From positions 1 to 32,768 of the forward strand of contig NZ_AECZ01000017.1 in the NCBI RefSeq assembly GCF_000179555.1: DNA of 32,768 nt. The letters run 5' to 3'. Positions 22,348 to 30,553 of this stretch are shown one piece after another. Source of the DNA: Solidesulfovibrio fructosivorans JJ]. GTDB lineage: Bacteria; Desulfobacterota; Desulfovibrionia; Desulfovibrionales; Desulfovibrionaceae. Each line of letters begins with the position of its first letter. Positions within the stretch are counted from its first letter, which is position 1. The translations under genes and the position numbers were made by a program. Below the pieces are notes generated by a model. The model searched no databases, was not told the origin of the DNA, and saw only the letters and a program-made list of their open reading frames with translations.

Positions 22348-23202
22348 CTAGTCTTCCTTGTAGATCACCGTACCGACCTGCTCGCCGTCGAGGGCCGCCA
22401 GGATATGCTCGGGGTGGCGCAGGGCGTCGATAATCTGGAACCGCTTGATGCACTTGGCGTGCTTGAGGAAGCGCAGCACCGGGCGCTCGACGATCAGGTC
22501 GTCGAGATCCAGGGCGATCAGCTCGTCCACGGTCAGCCGGCCGTAGTATTCGAGCTTCTCTCCGTCCTTGGCCTTCTTGGGGTCGCCGCTGTAGAGGCCC
22601 TTTTCGTCCTTGAGATAGAGCAAGGATTTCGCGCCGATGTTTTCCGCCAAAAGAAACGCCCCGCAGTCCGTGCGGTGCGGCGGGATCATTCCCTCCTCGG
22701 CCGGGTGCTCGAAAAACCCGTAGGGCGGAATGCCCGGGGTGATGGGCAGATAGCCGAGCTGGCAGAACATGGTCAGCTGTTCCAGGTGATCGCCGTGGCC
22801 GATGCGCACACCGCCGTACTTGGACAGCAGCACGGACAGGATCTCGGCGTTCTGGGAGGCGACCTTGTCCCCGAGCTTGGAGAGCACGCCCGTGGGCATG
22901 CCGAGCTCCAGCCCGATATTGTAGATGTGCCGCGCCCGGGTGCCGCCCCCGGTCATGAGGATCATCTTGTGCTTTTCCTTGGCCGTCAGCAGCACGTCCA
23001 GGATCGGCAGCAGGGCTTTGGCCCCCCGGTCCATGATGGACTGGCCGCCAATTTTCAGCACGTTGACGTCGGGGTGCATCCGAAACACCTCACCCCGGTT
23101 CTGGCCGGACAGCAGCTTGCGGCTGACCAGCGACTCCCCCATCAGCGGCGAATCGATGTGCAACCGTCCGCCTTCCTGCGCTTCCTTGATGAGCTTGCTC
23201 AT
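22348..23202 (-). CDS. Molybdenum storage protein-like amino acid kinase fold (MosB-like)
   Basis: 284 residues of the UMP-kinase-like fold: VLKIGGQSIMDRG (48-60), ILMTGGGTRARHIYNIGLELGMPTGVLSKLGDKVASQN (81-118), EEGMIPPHRTDCGAFLLAENIG (169-190), LKDEKGLYSGDPKKAKD (197-213), ALDGEQVGTVI at the end. From memory these track Azotobacter vinelandii MosB, one of the two subunits of the ATP-driven molybdenum store, more closely than UMP kinase (PyrH). Only one subunit gene is present, so it would form a homomer or be a relative with another role. Start 23202 (ATG) has GAGGGA six bases upstream; an in-frame TTG further out lacks a site. The link with the molybdoenzyme cluster is by theme and proximity. 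Confidence 0.82.
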   Translation of the reverse strand: MSKLIKEAQEGGRLHIDSPLMGESLVSRKLLSGQNRGEVFRMHPDVNVLKIGGQSIMDRGAKALLPILDVLLTAKEKHKMILMTGGGTRARHIYNIGLELGMPTGVLSKLGDKVASQNAEILSVLLSKYGGVRIGHGDHLEQLTMFCQLGYLPITPGIPPYGFFEHPAEEGMIPPHRTDCGAFLLAENIGAKSLLYLKDEKGLYSGDPKKAKDGEKLEYYGRLTVDELIALDLDDLIVERPVLRFLKHAKCIKRFQIIDALRHPEHILAALDGEQVGTVIYKED

Positions 23203-23230
23203 GGCGTCCCTCGCTTGGTTGTCGACGAAA

Positions 23231-23273
23231 ATAGGTCTACACAACCTATATATCCTTAAACGTCATAGAGCAA
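23231..23273 (-). promoter_or_regulatory. Promoter and inverted-repeat operator of the MosB-like gene
   Basis: On the minus strand TTGCTC (complement of 23268-23273), 17 bases, TATAGG (complement of 23245-23250). ATAGGT (23231-23236) is inverted as ACCTAT (23244-23249) around seven bases and overlaps the -10. A regulator binding here would block transcription; it may be a metal sensor but this is not shown. Confidence 0.5.
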
Positions 23274-23302
23274 GGGAGGGTATATTTTCCGGGAGCCGAC
23301 CG

Positions 23303-24277
23303 TCAGCCGCCGAGAGCCATGGCATAAAGCTTCGCCACCATGCCCCCGGGCAGTTGCGTGCGCCACACGCCGGCCATGTGGGCCGCCGCATAGGCCAGGG
23401 CGAATACGCCGCAAGCCCCAACGGCCGTGAGCCACCACGGCGCGGGCCGCCCCAGGAAGCCGAAGCGCGCCGCCGAGGCCTTTTGGGGGCAGGCGGTCAC
23501 ACACGAGGCGCAGCCGCTGCACTCCATGGGGCGCGGCCCGGCCGTTATGGGCAGATCCATGGGGCAGACCGCGCGGCAACGGCCGCAGCCCGTGCAACGC
23601 CCGGGATCGCGGACCAGGGACGTGGGGCCGATTTTGGCCAAAAGTCCGAGCAGCGCCCCGTACGGGCACAGCCAGCGGCAAAACGAGCCGCGAAAGACGA
23701 TGCCCAGCACGAACAGGCAGCCCAGGACGACCAGGGCGATCATGCCGGGATGCAGGAAAAAGAGCAGCATCCGGGCGTCGGCCGTGAGGTTGTAGGACGA
23801 ACGCACGAACTGTTCGATGGAGGCGGCGTCCATGCCGAAAAAGCTGGTGAAGAGGAAAAAGGCCAACAGCAGGTACTTGGGCGTGCGAAGCGCCGCCTCG
23901 ATCCGTCGCGGCACGGACCGGGCCAGCCCCAGCCGTTGGCCCAGCCGCCCGAGCCGGACGATGACGAAGCCCACCGGGCAGACGTGGCCGCAAAAAGCCT
24001 TGCGAAAGAAAAAGGCCATGGCCAGGGCGGCCAGAAAGATGGTCAGCCCGGCCGGGTGCACCGGGTCCCAGGTTCCGGTCGCCAGGGCATGGCGCGCGCC
24101 CAGAAGCGCGCTTATGGGCAAAAAACCTTCCACCCCGGCCGGACGAGCCGCTTCGGGGCCGGCCCCCACGGCGTAGCGGCAAAAAAGGATGAAGCGCCAG
24201 CCCACGTACAGGCTGGCCAGGAAAAAGAACCACTGGGGAATACGGGACCAAAACGACGGGGAAAAACGCTGTGACAT
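23303..24277 (-). CDS. NapH/YccM-type polyferredoxin membrane protein
   Basis: 324 residues, integral membrane, about five to six helices. Two [4Fe-4S] motifs lie near the C-terminus: CTGCGRCRAVCP and CSGCASCVTACP. Conserved cysteines at helix ends occur in AFCGHVCPVG and SFCRWLCPYG, as in NapH, NosR and related quinol-to-periplasm electron carriers. It begins SFWSRIPQWFFFLASLYVGWRF. No obvious ribosome site precedes the ATG at 24277. No Nap or other reductase gene is adjacent, so its partner is unknown. Confidence 0.88.
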   Translation of the reverse strand: MSQRFSPSFWSRIPQWFFFLASLYVGWRFILFCRYAVGAGPEAARPAGVEGFLPISALLGARHALATGTWDPVHPAGLTIFLAALAMAFFFRKAFCGHVCPVGFVIVRLGRLGQRLGLARSVPRRIEAALRTPKYLLLAFFLFTSFFGMDAASIEQFVRSSYNLTADARMLLFFLHPGMIALVVLGCLFVLGIVFRGSFCRWLCPYGALLGLLAKIGPTSLVRDPGRCTGCGRCRAVCPMDLPITAGPRPMECSGCASCVTACPQKASAARFGFLGRPAPWWLTAVGACGVFALAYAAAHMAGVWRTQLPGGMVAKLYAMALGG

Positions 24278-24497
24278 GAAGAAGGCTTTGGGCGAAACGC
24301 CCGGGACGAGGTTGCAAAAACAACGGGGACACGCGGCTTAGCGACAAACATCCTTTCCATCCCCGAACCGCCCGGAGACTACACCATCCCCCGCTCCCCG
24401 CTGTCAGCTCCCCGACAGTCGCCTCGCATCAAGCGCTTCCCTGCCCCCAAAAACATCTTCCCCAGCCCCCTTGTAAAAGTTTTGGGGAGGGGAGAGC

Positions 24498-24539
24498 GCG
24501 AGAGGGGAACCCTTTTTTCAAAAAGGGTTCCCCTCTCGC
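24498..24539. terminator. Terminator hairpin, type A
   Basis: A perfect 20-bp stem (24498-24517 with 24520-24539) starting GCGAGAGGGG. It lies just past the stop codon of the receiver gene at 24562 on the minus strand, so it should end that transcript. Confidence 0.75.
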
Positions 24540-24561
24540 ACTTTCTCTCTTCCCTCGAATA

Positions 24562-24951
24562 TTACTTCGGCGCGGCACCGGGCAGCACGCCGCGCAGCGT
24601 GCGCCACAATTCCTCGGCGGTGAACGGCTTGGTCAGGTAGGAGCTGACCCTGGCCTCGTCGGCTTCGGCCAGGTTGGAGGCGAGGGATTCGGCCGTGACC
24701 ATGACGAAGGGCGTCTCGGCCAGGACGCCGTCGCCCCGCACCCGGCGCAGCAGGTCGATGCCCTTCATGCCCGGCATGTTCCAGTCGGATATGATGCAGT
24801 CCACAGGACTTTTGGCCAGGACGTCCAGGGCCTGCCGCCCGCCGGCGGCTTCCAGCACCTCGGCGTCGCCTTTCATGCACAGCATCTTGCGGATGATGCC
24901 CCGCATGACCTTGGAATCGTCGACCACAAGAACTTTAAGCTGCCGCTCCAT
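24562..24951 (-). CDS. CheY-like single-domain response regulator
   Basis: 129 residues, one receiver domain: VLVVDDSKVMRGIIRKML (7-24), phospho-acceptor Asp in CIISDWNMPGMKG, VTAESLAS, and the Lys in YLTKPFT. No output domain. The start at 24951 fits the domain edge; an open frame runs 14 residues further upstream without support. CheY-like proteins of this type act in chemotaxis or as partners for a kinase; no chemotaxis gene is in the window. Confidence 0.92.
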   Translation of the reverse strand: MERQLKVLVVDDSKVMRGIIRKMLCMKGDAEVLEAAGGRQALDVLAKSPVDCIISDWNMPGMKGIDLLRRVRGDGVLAETPFVMVTAESLASNLAEADEARVSSYLTKPFTAEELWRTLRGVLPGAAPK

Positions 24952-25017
24952 CTTTCCGCCGCATTTTGCTTCCTGCCGCCAATACGGCGACAACCCTTAT
25001 CCTTGCTGTCTTTTTTT

Positions 25018-25042
25018 AAAAAAGCAAGCCGGGCCGCCCGGC
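25018..25042 (-). terminator. Terminator of the DUF2156/MATE operon
   Basis: On the minus strand GCCGGG-CGG-CCCGGC (25028-25042), then TTGC and six T's (25018-25023), about 80 bases after the DUF2156 gene. Confidence 0.6.
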
Positions 25043-25123
25043 GGGACGGCCACGGCACAGGCATGGGGGAACGCTTCGTTCCGGAACCGACGACGCGTCA
25101 GAACCGGTCGCACGCGGAGGACG

Positions 25124-26008
25124 TCAGGCCTTGGGCGCCACGGACACCGTACATTTCTTCAAAAACAACGAAGGATTGTATGAAAGTTTCGCCTTGCGCA
25201 AGCCTTCGTCGCCGAGATCCTGTTCCCGGTCGACCAAGGCGTAGCCGGCGCCGGCCTCGGCCAGGAACATCTGGCTTATGGCCTGATACACGCCCTTGAA
25301 GCCCGGCTTGCCCTTTTCGAAATGGATGACGAGCATGTCCGGGGTAAGCGCCTCGGCCACGGTGTAGGCGATCATCTCGCCGTCCACGCGCACCGCCCCG
25401 CCCATGAGGCCGGGGATGCGGTCCCAGTGTTGCAGCACGCGGACGATGGCCTGGTTCTCGGCCAGAAGCGCGCCCGACTCCTCGGGGTCGCGCCAGGAAA
25501 ACCACTGGCGTTGCATTTCCAGCGTCTCTTCCACGCAGTCCGGGGTAAGCGGCTTGTATTCATAGTCGTAGGTGCGCAGGAACTGGTTGAGCAGATTCTT
25601 TTTCTTGTGGAACTTGTTGCCCTTGAGCTCGACAAGATCGGACACGTTGTAGACGTAGTCGTAATGGTCGCGCGCCTCCTGGGTGGTCACGCGCTCGGGC
25701 ATGGCCTCGTGCAAAATGGCGCACAGCCGCTCCGGCACACGGATGAAATCGAGCCCCTGGGACAGGCAGGGACATTCGCTCCAGTCCACGTCCGTCCACG
25801 GGCCCACAGGGGCCCAGAACATCTCGCGGGGCTTGGTCTGCAATATCCACACGTGGCTTTCGCCGAAACGCCAGGAAAGACCATACTCCTCGGCCCAGCC
25901 CCACAGGTTGCCGAAACTGTAGTCCGACACCTTTTCGGGACAACGGGCCAGACGGTCCAGGTATTCTTCCCGGCGGTCCAATGATATTTCCTCGAAACCC
26001 TCTCGCAT
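25124..26008 (-). CDS. DUF2156-family (LPG-synthetase C-terminal-like) protein
   Basis: 294 residues. SDYSFGNLWGWAEEYGLSW, DYVYNVSDLVELKGNKFHKKKNLLNQF, and GYALVDREQDLGDEGLRKAKLSYNPS are hallmarks of DUF2156, a GNAT-like fold also found in the C-terminal half of lysyl-phosphatidylglycerol synthases. Likely an acyl- or aminoacyl-transferase. The ATG at 26008 begins one base after the MATE gene's TGA, with GGAAG upstream, so the two are co-expressed; that pairing suggests resistance or envelope modification, but this is inference. Confidence 0.85.
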   Translation of the reverse strand: MREGFEEISLDRREEYLDRLARCPEKVSDYSFGNLWGWAEEYGLSWRFGESHVWILQTKPREMFWAPVGPWTDVDWSECPCLSQGLDFIRVPERLCAILHEAMPERVTTQEARDHYDYVYNVSDLVELKGNKFHKKKNLLNQFLRTYDYEYKPLTPDCVEETLEMQRQWFSWRDPEESGALLAENQAIVRVLQHWDRIPGLMGGAVRVDGEMIAYTVAEALTPDMLVIHFEKGKPGFKGVYQAISQMFLAEAGAGYALVDREQDLGDEGLRKAKLSYNPSLFLKKCTVSVAPKA

Positions 26009-26009
26009 C

Positions 26010-27392
26010 TCACTTCCTTGGTTTGCCGCCGCCCATACCGAAACGCGCCCAGTTCACGAACTGGTACACGTAGAGACAGGCCAACGCCTGCACGGCCTGG
26101 GAAGCAAACATGGACATCCACACGCCCTCGGCACGGCCAAGGAGTCTATGCCCCAAGAACACGGCCAACGGCAACCGCACGAGCCATATCGAGGACCCGG
26201 TCACGAAAAGCGTCAAAAGCGTCGCGCCGGCCCCGGTCATGGCCCCGATGAGAATAAGACCGCTGACCGTAAAGGGAATGGCCGCCACGTTGTAACGCAG
26301 GTAGGAAACCGCCTGGAGGCGCACCTGGGCATCGGGCGACAGGATGGCCGCCGCGTCCGGCAGAAACGGCCACAAGGCGAGGCCCATGAGCGTCACCGCC
26401 AAAACTCCCGTGATGACGATGCGATACCCCACCCGCTTGGCCAGATCGGGACGCCCGGCCCCAAGCAGGTTTCCGACCAGGATGGAGGCCGTGAAGTTAA
26501 ACGCCATGGGCGGCAAAAAAAGCAGCGATTCCACCCGGGCCCCGGCCGCCATGCCGGCCAGGGCGTCGACGCTGCCCGTGGGCAACGAGCCGGTGATGGC
26601 GAAAAGCACCAGATAGCCCGTCTGCCACACGATCTGCATCAGCCCCGACGGCCAAGCCACCTTGAGCAGGTAGCCGATGCCCTGGCGGACCCAGCGGCAG
26701 GTCGGAAACTCGGAAGCCCGAAGCATGCCCACCCGCAACAGCGCCGCGAAATTGAACAGCATCCCGGCCGTGACCGAAATGAACGTCGTCCAGGCCACGC
26801 CGGCATAGCCGAGATTCGGCAGGCCCCAATAGCCGAGCCCCAGCCCGAAATCGCCGACGGCGTTGAGCACGGCCGCCAGCCCCCAGGCGTAAAGCGGCAC
26901 CATGACCAGCTTTTTGGCCCGAAAAAGCGCGTTGGCGATGTTGAAAAAGGACTGGATGGGCAAAAGCCACAAAAAAACCGTCAGGAAATAGCGGGCCGTG
27001 GGCAGCATGGGGGCCGGCACCTGGAGCAGGGACAAAAAAAGCGACCGCCCGGCCAGGCCGATGCCCAGAATGGCGAGCGAAGCGACCACGCCCAAAACCA
27101 GGCACAGCCAGACATAGCGGTTGGCCCGCCGGCCCTTGCCCGCCCCCTCGGACTGGCTGACCGCGGCCACGGCGCCGTTGGCCACGGCCATGGCCACCAC
27201 CTGGAAAAAGAACATGGCCTGGGTGAGCAGGCCAATGGCGGCCTGGGCCTCGCGACCGATGCGGCCGCCGACGTAGACGTCGGCGATCCCGATCAGAAAA
27301 TTAAGAAACATCATAAGGATTTGCGGCCAGGCCAGGGCCCAGATTTCCCGAAATCCGGTGCCTGTGTCCGCAAACCCGCTTGGTCTTGTCAT
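26010..27392 (-). CDS. MATE-family efflux transporter
   Basis: 460 residues, about 12 membrane helices, with IWALAWPQILMMFLNFLIGIADVYVGGRIG near the start, the usual opening of MATE (NorM/DinF) proteins. It exports drugs or organic compounds in exchange for Na+ or H+. The gene's upstream region is shared with the divergent ModE-like gene (144 bases). It is followed by DUF2156 after one base. Substrate not predictable. Confidence 0.93.
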   Translation of the reverse strand: MTRPSGFADTGTGFREIWALAWPQILMMFLNFLIGIADVYVGGRIGREAQAAIGLLTQAMFFFQVVAMAVANGAVAAVSQSEGAGKGRRANRYVWLCLVLGVVASLAILGIGLAGRSLFLSLLQVPAPMLPTARYFLTVFLWLLPIQSFFNIANALFRAKKLVMVPLYAWGLAAVLNAVGDFGLGLGYWGLPNLGYAGVAWTTFISVTAGMLFNFAALLRVGMLRASEFPTCRWVRQGIGYLLKVAWPSGLMQIVWQTGYLVLFAITGSLPTGSVDALAGMAAGARVESLLFLPPMAFNFTASILVGNLLGAGRPDLAKRVGYRIVITGVLAVTLMGLALWPFLPDAAAILSPDAQVRLQAVSYLRYNVAAIPFTVSGLILIGAMTGAGATLLTLFVTGSSIWLVRLPLAVFLGHRLLGRAEGVWMSMFASQAVQALACLYVYQFVNWARFGMGGGKPRK

Positions 27393-27536
27393 GGAACCCT
27401 CGCTTGCGCGCGCGCAGGCGTCTGGCGATACGGGACCGCCGCCCCGTGGTCAACTCCCCCTTGGCAGTCACGCCTGCCTAGGGCTAAGGTGCATCTCGCC
27501 AGCGCTCATGGGCATTTGGCGGGGAAGGGAGGCGTG

Positions 27537-27923
27537 ATGCACAACATCGAGGCCGTGCAGCGGCTGCACCTGTGGCTGGAAACCAGAGACGGCATGCTGC
27601 TTGGCCTGGGGCGTATCCAGCTGTTGGAACTGGTGGAGGAACTGGGTTCGCTCAACAAGGCGGCCGCGGCCATGGGCATGTCCTACCGGGCGGCCTGGGG
27701 CCGCATGAAGCAGACCGAAACGGTCATCGGCGATCCGCTGGTCGAGCGCACGGGGCCCAAAAAAGGCTTCCGTCTCACCCCGCTCGGCCATGAGATTGTC
27801 CGCATGTTCCGCGCCTGGCACAGCGAGGTGGAAGCCTACGCCGTGGAGCGCGCCCGAAGCATCTTTCCCTGGGCCACGGAGCCCTATTCCGAAGACGCCC
27901 CCCGGTCGGGCAAGCGTTCCTGA
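27537..27923 (+). CDS. ModE-like winged-helix protein without ligand domain
   Basis: 128 residues. The winged-helix of ModE/LysR type: LLELVEELGSLNKAAAAMGMSYRAAWGRMKQTE (about 29-61), DPLVERTGPKKGFRLTPLGHEIVRMF (66-91) and a C-terminal helix. ModE binds molybdate through a C-terminal di-MOP domain, which is missing here. The start is uncertain between GTG 27534 and ATG 27537 (GGGAGG just upstream); an open frame back to 26148 overlaps MATE and is a shadow. It lies next to a divergent MATE gene and 8 bases before the permease. It may respond to something else or pair with another protein. Confidence 0.85.
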   Translation: MHNIEAVQRLHLWLETRDGMLLGLGRIQLLELVEELGSLNKAAAAMGMSYRAAWGRMKQTETVIGDPLVERTGPKKGFRLTPLGHEIVRMFRAWHSEVEAYAVERARSIFPWATEPYSEDAPRSGKRS

Positions 27924-27931
27924 GGCCATAC

Positions 27932-29155
27932 GTGTTTCTCAGCCTGCGCATCGCGCTCAAGTCGCTGACCACCCACAAGATGCGCACCATCCTGGCCATG
28001 CTGGGGGTCTTTCTGGGCGCGCTGGCCTTAACCGGCGTGCTCCATATTTCCCTGGCCATGGAGCGCAAGGCCGTGCAGGAAACCGAAAAGCTCGGCCCCA
28101 ACCTGCTTATGGCCATGAGCGGCAACGTCCGCTTCCGACGCGGGGACGTCCGGGCCGACGCCGGCAATACCAAGCTGAAGCTGCCCGACGCCATGGCGCT
28201 CCTGCGCGGCCTGCCCTCGGTCGTCGGCGGCGTGCCCTACCTCGCCTTCACCTCGCCCATCCGGGCCGGGGACAAAAAGACCATGTGCCAGATCGTGGCC
28301 ACCTGGCCGGCCTACCCGAACATTCGCGGCAACCATGCGCAGTACGGCCATTTCTTCGACCAGCAGGACGAGGACGACAAGGCGATGGTCTGCGCCCTCG
28401 GGCAGACCATCGCCACGCGCCTTTTCGGCTCGCCCGAGGCGGCCGTGGGCCGGGAGGTCCATATTTACCGGGCCCGGGTACGGGTGGTCGGGGTGATGGA
28501 GGAAAAAGGCGCGGACGTTTCCGGCACCAACCAGGACGAACAGATTTTCGTGCCCCTTTCCACCTACATGCGCCGCATGTCCAACAAAAACTACATCCAC
28601 GGCGTATACATGCAGCTGGCCGACGGCACCGATTTCGAGGCGGCCAAGGCCACGGCGCAGCACATCCTGCGCCGCCGCCACGGCATCAAGCCGGAAAAGG
28701 GCCAAGCCGACGATTTCCGGGTGCTCACCGCCCGCGACACCATGCGGCTCAAGCAGCAGGCCCTGGATCTGGTCCAGACCCTCGGCTACATCAGCTCGTC
28801 GCTGTCCTTCGCCATCGGCGGGCTCGGCATCCTGTCCATCATGATCCTGCTCGTGCGGGCCAGACGCCTGGAAATCGGCATCCGACGGGCCGTGGGGGCA
28901 CGACGGCGGGACATCATCCGCCAATTCCTCATCGAATCCGGGGCCATGTCGGCTGTCGGCGGCACGGCGGGCACGGCGGCGGCGCTGCTCCTTCTGGCGA
29001 TCATCTACCGGCTCGGCCAATTCCCCAACGTCTACAACGCCTGGCTCATCGGCTCATCGCTCTTCGGCTCGGCGGCCCTGGGACTCGTCGCCGGGGCCTA
29101 CCCGGCCTGGAGCGCGGCCAATGTGGAGGTGCTGCAGGTGTTAAGGGATGAGTAG
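27932..29155 (+). CDS. MacB/FtsX-type ABC permease, orphan
   Basis: 407 residues. MFLSLRIALKSLTTHKMRTILAMLGVFLGALAL (1-33) is the first helix region of MacB/LolC-type permeases, followed by the periplasmic MacB_PCD domain (about 50-280), then three helices with MILLVRARRLEIGIRRAVGARRRDIIRQFLIESG (about 305-340). These work with an ATPase and often a HlyD-type adaptor, neither of which is adjacent. The GTG start at 27932 lies eight bases after the ModE-like stop, so they form an operon. A double hairpin follows. Confidence 0.88.
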   Translation: MFLSLRIALKSLTTHKMRTILAMLGVFLGALALTGVLHISLAMERKAVQETEKLGPNLLMAMSGNVRFRRGDVRADAGNTKLKLPDAMALLRGLPSVVGGVPYLAFTSPIRAGDKKTMCQIVATWPAYPNIRGNHAQYGHFFDQQDEDDKAMVCALGQTIATRLFGSPEAAVGREVHIYRARVRVVGVMEEKGADVSGTNQDEQIFVPLSTYMRRMSNKNYIHGVYMQLADGTDFEAAKATAQHILRRRHGIKPEKGQADDFRVLTARDTMRLKQQALDLVQTLGYISSSLSFAIGGLGILSIMILLVRARRLEIGIRRAVGARRRDIIRQFLIESGAMSAVGGTAGTAAALLLLAIIYRLGQFPNVYNAWLIGSSLFGSAALGLVAGAYPAWSAANVEVLQVLRDE

Positions 29156-29160
29156 AGGAT

Positions 29161-29203
29161 GCGAGAGGGGGACCCTTTTTGGAAAAAAGGGTCCCCCTCT
29201 CGC
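29161..29203. terminator. Terminator hairpin, type A
   Basis: A perfect 20-bp stem (29161-29180 with 29184-29203), just after the permease stop; same family as 20141 and 24498. Confidence 0.75.
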
Positions 29204-29288
29204 GCTCTCCCCTCCCAAAAACTTTCAACAATTACAATGGTATTTTCGGCAACCATTTGTAACCGTTAAAAGTCTTTTGAAAGGGGGC

Positions 29289-29326
29289 CTGGGGGGAAAC
29301 TTTTCTTCAGAAAAGTTTCCCCCCAG
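29289..29326. terminator. Terminator hairpin, type B
   Basis: A perfect 18-bp stem (29289-29306 with 29309-29326) of CTGGGGGG type, downstream of the ChrA gene on the minus strand and facing the type A hairpin of the convergent permease. Confidence 0.75.
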
Positions 29327-29346
29327 TTCACTCTTAAAAAACACTT

Positions 29347-30507
29347 CTACCGCAGCAAATAGAAATCCCCCACAGCGATGGCCACGCCCATGAGGATGAG
29401 CCAGATCACGGACGGCTTTTTCCAGAGCATCAGCAGCGCCGCGAGCCCCAGCGTCACCCCGGTCGGCCAGTTCCAGTGCACTTCCCGGCCCAGAAAAATG
29501 GCTACACTGCCCAGCATGCCGATAAACCCCGCCAGCACGCCGGTCACGCCCTTGCGCACCCAGGGATTGCCGCCCACGGAGCCGAAAACCGGCCCGATGG
29601 CCACGACCAGGATGAACGACGGCCCGAGAATGCACAGCGTGGCCAGACACGCGCCCAAAAGCCCGTGCAGCAAATAGCCGATGAACGTGGCCGTGATGAC
29701 CACCGGCCCGGGCGTCACCTGGCCGAGCATGATGCCGGCCATGAGCTGCGTCTCGGTCAGCCAGTGGCTGGTATGGACGATGTCTTCCAGGAAAATCGGG
29801 ATGGTGGCGAACCCGCCGCCAAAAGCCAGCAGCGACGCCTTGACCATGTACACGGCCAGCTGCCCCATGCGGGGCTCCCACAAAAAGGCACCCACGGTCA
29901 CGCCCGCCATCACCAGGCACAGCACGACGATCTTCACGATCAGATGGGTGGGGAACTTTTCCACATCCTCGCCGGCATCAAGCGCCTTGGGCTCGGGCAG
30001 CACAAAAAGCGCCAGCACGGCGCAGCCGCCAAGCACGATCAGCGAGGAAATCTTGAACATGAAGAGCGCAAACCCAATGGCGGCCAGGGCCGCCGCGCGC
30101 CAGTTCTTGATGGTCGCCGCAAACGACATCCGCGCCGCCTGGAGGATGACCACGATGATCACCGCGTCCATGCAGGCCAGCACCGCCTTGACGATTTCCA
30201 GGCTGTGATAGGCCACGTACAACCAGGTGAGCCCGAGCATCATCAGAAAGCTCGGCATGGCCATGCCGGCGAAAGCCACCACGGCCCCGCTGACGCCCTT
30301 GTACTCCTGGCCGATGAACCCGGAGAGCTGGAGAATGGTGGAGCCGGGCAATATCTCCGTCAGGGCCACGCCCCGGCCGTAGCGCCGCGCGTCGATGATG
30401 CCGCGTTTTAAGACCTCGGCCCGCAGATAGGGAATAATGGCCGGGCCGCCGAAATTGGTCGATCCCACCCGGAAAAAGAGGCCAAAGAGCTTGAGGAACT
30501 CACCCAT
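29347..30507 (-). CDS. chrA: ChrA-family chromate transporter
   Basis: 386 residues. The two-half ChrA layout: FLKLFGLFFRVGSTNFGGPAIIPYL (4-28) with ALTEILPGSTILQLSGFIG, and in the second half MVKASLLAFGGGFATIPIF and GIMLGQVTPGPVVITATFIGYLLHG. About ten membrane helices. ChrA exports chromate and possibly related oxyanions. The name is by family; the substrate here, given the molybdenum theme, could be another oxyanion, but nothing in the sequence shows that. It ends at the type B hairpin. Confidence 0.88.
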   Translation of the reverse strand: MGEFLKLFGLFFRVGSTNFGGPAIIPYLRAEVLKRGIIDARRYGRGVALTEILPGSTILQLSGFIGQEYKGVSGAVVAFAGMAMPSFLMMLGLTWLYVAYHSLEIVKAVLACMDAVIIVVILQAARMSFAATIKNWRAAALAAIGFALFMFKISSLIVLGGCAVLALFVLPEPKALDAGEDVEKFPTHLIVKIVVLCLVMAGVTVGAFLWEPRMGQLAVYMVKASLLAFGGGFATIPIFLEDIVHTSHWLTETQLMAGIMLGQVTPGPVVITATFIGYLLHGLLGACLATLCILGPSFILVVAIGPVFGSVGGNPWVRKGVTGVLAGFIGMLGSVAIFLGREVHWNWPTGVTLGLAALLMLWKKPSVIWLILMGVAIAVGDFYLLR

Positions 30508-30553
30508 GGCAGGCCGGCTCCGCGTTGACGGTTATGGTGTCGGTCGTATCCGC

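Noticed and set aside
22321-23259. A 312-residue + strand frame opposite the MosB-like gene
   Set aside because: Shadow; the minus-strand gene has clear conserved motifs and a ribosome site.
26148-27923. A 591-residue + strand frame ending in the ModE-like protein
   Set aside because: Only its last 128 residues look like a protein; the rest is the antisense of the MATE gene.
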